Of a stretch of DNA of 64,000 nucleotides, positions 59,795 through 64,000 are shown one piece after another. Location: contig OY970235.1 in NCBI GenBank assembly GCA_963714145.1, forward strand, positions 6,758,001-6,822,000. The letters run 5' to 3'. The position numbers were made by a program, and so were the translations under genes. The DNA is from JBBWZH01 sp035544115 (GTDB taxonomy: Bacteria > Actinomycetota > Actinomycetes > Mycobacteriales > CADCTP01). The notes under the pieces were generated by a model. That model was given only the letters and a program-made list of their open reading frames with translations. It had not been told where the DNA came from and searched no databases. The stretch's first letter is position 1; each line of letters opens with the position of its first letter.

Positions 59795-60282
59795 GCGAGA
59801 TCGAAGACCTGCTGCGCAGGTCGTTCGAGCAGCGGTCCACCGAGATCGTGGCCACCCCCGACCTCCTCGACCGCGCCCGGCAGGCCGCACCGACCGACCG
59901 GACCGGGCTGCGCCGCCCGCGGTTCCAGGCCCTCGCCGCTGCCGCCGCGGTGGTGATCGTGGTCGCCTCGGCCTGGCTCGGGATCCAGGCCGGGTCCCGC
60001 GCCGCGACGCCGGTGCCGAGTCACGCGCCAGCCGGGCCGAGCCAGCCGGCGGTGCCCAGCCCCGGGCCGTCGAAGCCGACACCGGCCGTCAGCCCGGCCG
60101 CCACCCCGGCCATCAGCCCGGCCGGCGACCCGTCCGCCCGCCCGGACCCGACAGCGCCGGTGCCCGGCACCACCAGGGCCACGTCCGGAACCCCCAGCTC
60201 GCCCACCCAGACCGTGGGTTCCGGGCAGGTTCCGGGCCGCACCACCGGGCCGCTGGCCTCGCCGGTGGCGACCCACCCCTGA
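59791..60282 (+). CDS. Putative membrane anti-sigma-like protein
   Basis: The 163-residue protein starts MSEIEDLLRRSFEQRSTEIV with a short cytoplasmic part. It has one membrane helix (FQALAAAAAVVIVVASAWLG) and an extracytoplasmic Pro/Ser/Thr-rich tail. Order and coupling to the sigma gene suggest an anti-sigma role, though the zinc-binding anti-sigma motif is absent. Confidence 0.7.
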   Translation: MSEIEDLLRRSFEQRSTEIVATPDLLDRARQAAPTDRTGLRRPRFQALAAAAAVVIVVASAWLGIQAGSRAATPVPSHAPAGPSQPAVPSPGPSKPTPAVSPAATPAISPAGDPSARPDPTAPVPGTTRATSGTPSSPTQTVGSGQVPGRTTGPLASPVATHP

Positions 60283-60631
60283 CATCCAGCCCCCGACGCC
60301 CCGGCCCCTGGCCGTTGGCGCTCCGGCCGCCGGCAGACAGGCGGCCCGACGCCGGGGCTGAGGTCCCGCCCGGTCAGCCGGGCCCGGACCGGACGAGGGA
60401 CCCGGCGGCAAGCCAGTCAGCGCGGTGACGCACGCCCGTGCTGGGTTGTCCGGCCGACCGGCGGCTGTTCCCGTCCGACCCGGCAGACGCCCGTTCGGGC
60501 GGTTCACGCTACGGCCACCCGGCAGTCCAACTAACGGCCCATCCGGCGGTGTTGCCCTGGAGGGCAGGCTCGGCGCGGGCGTATAGACAATTGCAAGAGG
60601 CACCTGCAACCATTCCTTAGCATGTGCACTG
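60283..60631. other. Intergenic region before the ArsR/MMPL operon
   Basis: No gene is seen. The right end holds the operator-like repeat at 60591-60609 and the likely promoter of the ArsR gene. Confidence 0.4.
60591..60609. promoter_or_regulatory. Inverted repeat upstream of the ArsR gene
   Basis: TTGCA at 60591-60595 and TGCAA at 60605-60609 are inverted with nine bases between, 23 bases before the first start. This is a candidate site for the ArsR-type product, which could regulate the MMPL operon. Confidence 0.45.
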
Positions 60632-60994
60632 GTGTACGACATGGCGCCGGCTGAGCTCGCCGGCGACCGGCTCGTGCAGGTGCTCGCGACGCTCGCGAAC
60701 CCGCATCGGCTGCGGGTCGTCGCGGCGCTGGTCAAGCAGCGCACGTACGTCAGCCAGCTGGCCCGTGAGCTGGGGATCAGCCGGCCGCTGCTGCAGGTAC
60801 ACCTACGGAAACTGGAGGCGGTCGGATTGGTCTCGGCCCGGCTGGAGCTGTCGGACGACGGCAAGGCCATGAAGTTCTACGAGGTCACCGACTTCGTCCT
60901 GCACCTCACGCCGGGCACCATCGCCGCCGCCGTGCCCTCACTCAGCTCCGGTGCCACCGAGACCGGCCCGGACGAGCCGACCGAGGAGTCGTAG
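60632..60994 (+). CDS. ArsR-like winged-helix regulator
   Basis: The product is 120 residues from the GTG at 60632, or starts at the ATG at 60641. ATLANPHRLRVVAALVKQRT and YVSQLARELGISRPLLQVHL give the HTH. FYEVTDFVLHLTPGTIAAAV is the C-terminal part. The stop overlaps the next gene by one base. Confidence 0.85.
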   Translation: MYDMAPAELAGDRLVQVLATLANPHRLRVVAALVKQRTYVSQLARELGISRPLLQVHLRKLEAVGLVSARLELSDDGKAMKFYEVTDFVLHLTPGTIAAAVPSLSSGATETGPDEPTEES

Positions 60995-61251
60995 TGGACG
61001 CCACAGTCGTCTGGGGATTCGGCACGCTCGCCCTGCTCACGCTGCTGGGCGTCGTGCTGATCTGGCAGGGCTTCGCCACCTGGCGGACCCGGGTGGTCGC
61101 CACCAACGACAAGGGCTACCGCGCCCTGGCCGAGCAGGCCGTCGCGTCCCAGCAGGCTACCGAGCAACACCTGCGCGACCTCACCGCGCAGGTCACCGAA
61201 CTGGCGGCCCGGATGGCCGCGCTCGAACACGTCCTGAAGGAGATCGAGTGA
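60994..61251 (+). CDS. Small membrane coiled-coil protein
   Basis: The 85-residue product starts at a GTG. One N-terminal helix (VVWGFGTLALLTLLGVVLIW) is followed by a coiled coil (EQHLRDLTAQVTELAARMAA). It lies between the ArsR and MMPL genes, overlapping both. It may help the exporter assemble. Confidence 0.75.
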   Translation: MDATVVWGFGTLALLTLLGVVLIWQGFATWRTRVVATNDKGYRALAEQAVASQQATEQHLRDLTAQVTELAARMAALEHVLKEIE

Positions 61252-63758
61252 AACTCGACGCTGACCTCAGTGCCGAGCCGCCGGCAGGCGGACCAACGGC
61301 AGCTGAGACTTCGACAACCGGGCCGGACCCGACGCATGGGCCGGGCCCGACGGCTGGGCCGGATCCGACGGCTGGGCCGGGCCCGGCGGCCCGGGTGCGG
61401 CGGCGGCCGGTGGTCGAGCGGGTGGCCGGCTGGAGTGCCCGGCACCGGACGGCCGCGATCGGCGGCTGGCTGGCGCTGGTGTTCGCGGCCGTCGCGCTCG
61501 GCAGTGTGCTCGGCGGCGGAGGGCCGAGCACGTACGACCCGGGTGAGTCCGGCCGGGCGCAGCGGGTGCTGGACCAGGCCGACGCGGTCACCGCGCCCCG
61601 GGAGAACGTGCTGATCCAGGCCCGCGGCGACACCTCCGGCTTCGGCACCGACCCGGCGCTGCGCCGGGCGGCCGACGATGTGGTCAGCACGCTGCGCGCG
61701 CTGCCGGGCAGTGTGACCCAGCTCCACTCGCCGCTGGACCCGCAGGCGCGCGGCCTGATCTCGGCCGACGGCCGGTCCGCGCTGGTCACCTTCCGGGTCG
61801 GCGGCGATCCGGACGACGCGCACGAGACGGTCGGCCCGGTGCTGGCCGGCATCGCCGCCGTACAGGCCCGGCACCCGGACGTGCTGATCGCCGAGGCCGG
61901 TTCGGCCAGCGTCGGCCGGGCCGTGGACGAGACCATCGACAAGGACTTCCGCCGGGCCGAGCTGTCCGCGCTGCCGCTCACCCTGGTGATCCTGCTGATC
62001 GTGTTCGGCGCGCTGATCGCCGCCGGCATTCCGGTGCTGCTGGCCGGCACCGCGGTGTTCGCCGCGCTCGGGCTGCTGGACGTGGCCGGCCACTGGCTGC
62101 CGATCGGGAAGACCGCGGGCTCGGTGGTGCTGCTGATCGGGATGGCCGTCGGCGTCGACTACTCGCTGTTCTACCTGCGCCGGGCCCGGGAGGAGCGGAT
62201 GGCCGGCCGGGACCTGCCGACCGCGCTGCGGATCACCGCCCGGACCAGCGGCCGCGCGGTCGTGGTCTCCGGGTTGACCGTGATGGTCGCGCTGGCCGGG
62301 CTGTTCCTGACCGGCGTGGACGTGTTCACCGGGCTGGCCGCCGGCACGATCATGGTGGTGGCGCTGACCGTGCTCGGCTCGGTCACGGTGCTGCCGGCGC
62401 TGCTGTCCGGACTGGGGCGCTGGGTGGACCGCGGCCGGATCCCCTGGCTGGGCCGGCGCCGCACCGCCGCCGGCAACTCGCGGTTCTGGACCGCGCTGGC
62501 CCGGGTGGTGGTCCGCCGGCCGCTGCTCACCGGTGGGGTGGCCGTGCTCGCGCTCGGTCTGCTCGCGCTGCCGGCCGCCGGGATGCGGCTGGGCGACCCG
62601 AACACCCAGAACGAACTGCCCCGCAGCGTCCCGGCGGTGGACGCGCTGAGCCGGATCGGCGCGGCCTTCCCGGGTGACCCGGCGCCGGCGCAGGTGGTGG
62701 TCAGCGGCATCCGGCCGGACGACCCGGCGCTGGCCCGCGCGGTCACCGCGCTGCGCCAGCAGGCCGAGGCGAGCGGCGGGCTGCTGCACGAGCCGATCGA
62801 GGTCAACCCGCTGGCCGGTGGCCGGGTGATCATGGTGACCGTGCCGCTGGCCGGCAGCGGCACCGACGACACGTCCGGGCGGGCGCTGCGGGTGCTGCGC
62901 GAGCAGGCACTGCCGACGACGCTGGGCACGGTGCCCGGGGCCAGCTACGCGGTCACCGGGCAGACCGCCGGCCAGCAGGACTTCTCGCACGCGCTGAACG
63001 GCCGCACCCCGCTGGTGTTCGGGTTCGTGCTGCTGTTCGCGTTCCTGCTGCTGGCCGTCGCGTTCCGGTCGATCGCGGTGCCGCTGGTCTCGATCGCGCT
63101 GAACCTGCTCTCGATCGGCGCCTCGTACGGGATCCTCACCCTCATCTTCCAGGACGGGCACCTGGCCGGCCTGCTCGACTTCCAGCCGTACGGCGCGATC
63201 GTCAGCTGGCTGCCGCTGTTCATGTTCACCATCCTCTTTGGACTGAGCATGGACTACCACGTGTTCATCCTGAGCCGGATCCGGGAGCTGCGGTCGGTCG
63301 GCCGGGACACCCGGACCGCGATCGTCGAGGGCGTCGGCAGCAGCGCCGGGGTGGTCAGCAGCGCCGCCGCGATCATGATCGCGGTGTTCGCCATCTTCGC
63401 CACGCTCTCGGTCACCGAGTACAAGATGGCCGGCGTCGGGATGGCGATGGCCGTGCTGGTGGACGCGACCGTGGTCCGCGGCGTGCTGCTGCCGGCGGCG
63501 ATGTCGCTGCTGGGCGAGCGGAACTGGGCCTGGCCACGTTGGCTCGGCTGGCTGCCCCGGCTGGAGCTGGACGGCATCCCCGAGGCGGACGGTCCGGCGG
63601 GTCCGGCCCTGGCGCCGGCGGCGACCGGCCAGGCCGCTGGCCAGGCCGAGTCGGCCGGGTCGGCTGAGTCGGACGGGTCGGACGGATCGGCGGAAGCGGA
63701 CGGTCGGGAGCCGGCTGGCAGCACCGAGCCTGCCGGGGAGCTGGCGCCGGCGAAGTGA
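61248..63758 (+). CDS. MMPL-family transporter
   Basis: The 836-residue protein starts at a GTG overlapping the previous stop. A Pro/Thr-rich lead precedes twelve membrane helices in two blocks (for example LTLVILLIVFGALIAAGIPV and LLFAFLLLAVAFRSIAVPLV). GMAVGVDYSLFYLRRAREER and FGLSMDYHVFILSRIRELR are the conserved Asp-Tyr proton-relay segments. MMPL proteins export lipids or peptides. The C-terminal tail is rich in Ser, Asp and Glu. Confidence 0.92.
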   Translation: MKLDADLSAEPPAGGPTAAETSTTGPDPTHGPGPTAGPDPTAGPGPAARVRRRPVVERVAGWSARHRTAAIGGWLALVFAAVALGSVLGGGGPSTYDPGESGRAQRVLDQADAVTAPRENVLIQARGDTSGFGTDPALRRAADDVVSTLRALPGSVTQLHSPLDPQARGLISADGRSALVTFRVGGDPDDAHETVGPVLAGIAAVQARHPDVLIAEAGSASVGRAVDETIDKDFRRAELSALPLTLVILLIVFGALIAAGIPVLLAGTAVFAALGLLDVAGHWLPIGKTAGSVVLLIGMAVGVDYSLFYLRRAREERMAGRDLPTALRITARTSGRAVVVSGLTVMVALAGLFLTGVDVFTGLAAGTIMVVALTVLGSVTVLPALLSGLGRWVDRGRIPWLGRRRTAAGNSRFWTALARVVVRRPLLTGGVAVLALGLLALPAAGMRLGDPNTQNELPRSVPAVDALSRIGAAFPGDPAPAQVVVSGIRPDDPALARAVTALRQQAEASGGLLHEPIEVNPLAGGRVIMVTVPLAGSGTDDTSGRALRVLREQALPTTLGTVPGASYAVTGQTAGQQDFSHALNGRTPLVFGFVLLFAFLLLAVAFRSIAVPLVSIALNLLSIGASYGILTLIFQDGHLAGLLDFQPYGAIVSWLPLFMFTILFGLSMDYHVFILSRIRELRSVGRDTRTAIVEGVGSSAGVVSSAAAIMIAVFAIFATLSVTEYKMAGVGMAMAVLVDATVVRGVLLPAAMSLLGERNWAWPRWLGWLPRLELDGIPEADGPAGPALAPAATGQAAGQAESAGSAESDGSDGSAEADGREPAGSTEPAGELAPAK

Positions 63759-63782
63759 GTGGCGGGCCGGGCGTGGGTCGGG

Positions 63783-64000
63783 TCAGCCCGACCGGCGCCC
63801 GGCCCGTACCGGCAGCCGGTCCAACAGGAAGCCGGGCAGGGTGGCCGGCACCGGCTCCAGGTAGAAATGGCCGCCCGGGAAGGCCCGTACCTCGAAGCCG
63901 GCCGCGGTGTACCCGCGCCAGCCGGCGACGTCGGCGACCGTGCAGCTGGCGTCCTCGGTGCCGACGATGGCGGTGATCGGGCAGCGCAGCGGCGGCCCGT
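63783..64000 (-). CDS. Type II thioesterase (partial, N-terminus outside window)
   Basis: The last 72 residues are seen: PLRCPITAIVGTEDASCTVA, VAGWRGYTAAGFEVRAFPGG, and HFYLEPVPATLPGFLLDRLP. The GTED aspartate and GGHFYL histidine are the late catalytic residues of PF00975 thioesterases that edit polyketide or nonribosomal peptide carriers. The TGA is at 63783-63785. It is convergent with the MMPL gene. Confidence 0.85.
   Translation of the reverse strand, partial: GPPLRCPITAIVGTEDASCTVADVAGWRGYTAAGFEVRAFPGGHFYLEPVPATLPGFLLDRLPVRAGRRSG

Overview
The window is very GC-rich, with strong GC/third-position bias, WhiB, ANTAR and GAF-ANTAR regulators, F420/PPOX and mycothiol-type enzyme families, hopanoid genes and a tadA locus with two TadA-associated proteins. 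This suggests a Gram-positive actinomycete, most likely a member of the Micromonosporaceae. Species cannot be fixed from the sequence alone.

Region 1 (1-12.7 kb) is the right-hand part of an actinomycete integrative and conjugative element of the pSAM2/AICE type. Its minus-strand operon holds WhiB, a small membrane protein, a Cys-containing protein, a GGDEF diguanylate cyclase, two accessory proteins, a DUF2637 membrane protein, an FtsK-type DNA translocase, a Prim-Pol replication protein and a DUF3987 protein cut by the window edge. A divergent GntR regulator, a Pif-like HTH/Nudix protein and a cupin follow, separated from WhiB by perfect CTAG-rich palindromes. A lower-GC cargo gene (membrane helices, possible PLD-like part, ParB-like part) lies next to the attachment site, which is a 3' fragment of tRNA-Ser(GGA). 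The integrase would lie left of the window.

Region 2 (12.6-16.1 kb) is a toxin-antitoxin island punctuated by copies of the att sequence: an AbiEii-like pair, VapBC, and an RHH/DUF5615 pair. A second att copy is nearly identical to the first and a third is decayed.

Region 3 (16.2-29.8 kb) is mostly chromosomal: an ice-binding-type secreted protein, STAS/ANTAR/GAF-ANTAR stress regulators, a slipin, an ArsR-SRPBCC-DinB-LhgO operon, and tRNA-Ser(CGA) preceded by a symmetric array of motifs with 20-bp spacing. Beside the tRNA is a DprA-like/ComF-like pair under what looks like a perfect SOS box. tadA and its two associated genes close the region.

Region 4 (30-39.6 kb) is a hopanoid cluster (hpnC, hpnD, hpnE, polyprenyl synthase, squalene-hopene cyclase, hpnG, hpnH) preceded by a ferritin-like oxidase gene. 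The oxidase, the cyclase and hpnH each carry five or six apparent single-base insertions, while hpnC/D/E and the prenyl synthase are clean. The region ends in a cluster of three hairpins.

Region 5 (39.7-64 kb) holds membrane proteins, a PPOX enzyme, an SDR, a WS/DGAT-like acyltransferase, tyrA and a zinc metallopeptidase. Next comes a rearranged locus with two different TA modules and truncated copies of both flanking genes. It is followed by a GH10 xylanase, an FAD dehydrogenase, a LuxR regulator with two HTH domains, an animal-type haem peroxidase, MerR and phosphatase genes, a sigma/anti-sigma pair beside a Pro/Thr-rich secreted protein, an ArsR-MMPL operon, and the 3' end of a type II thioesterase.
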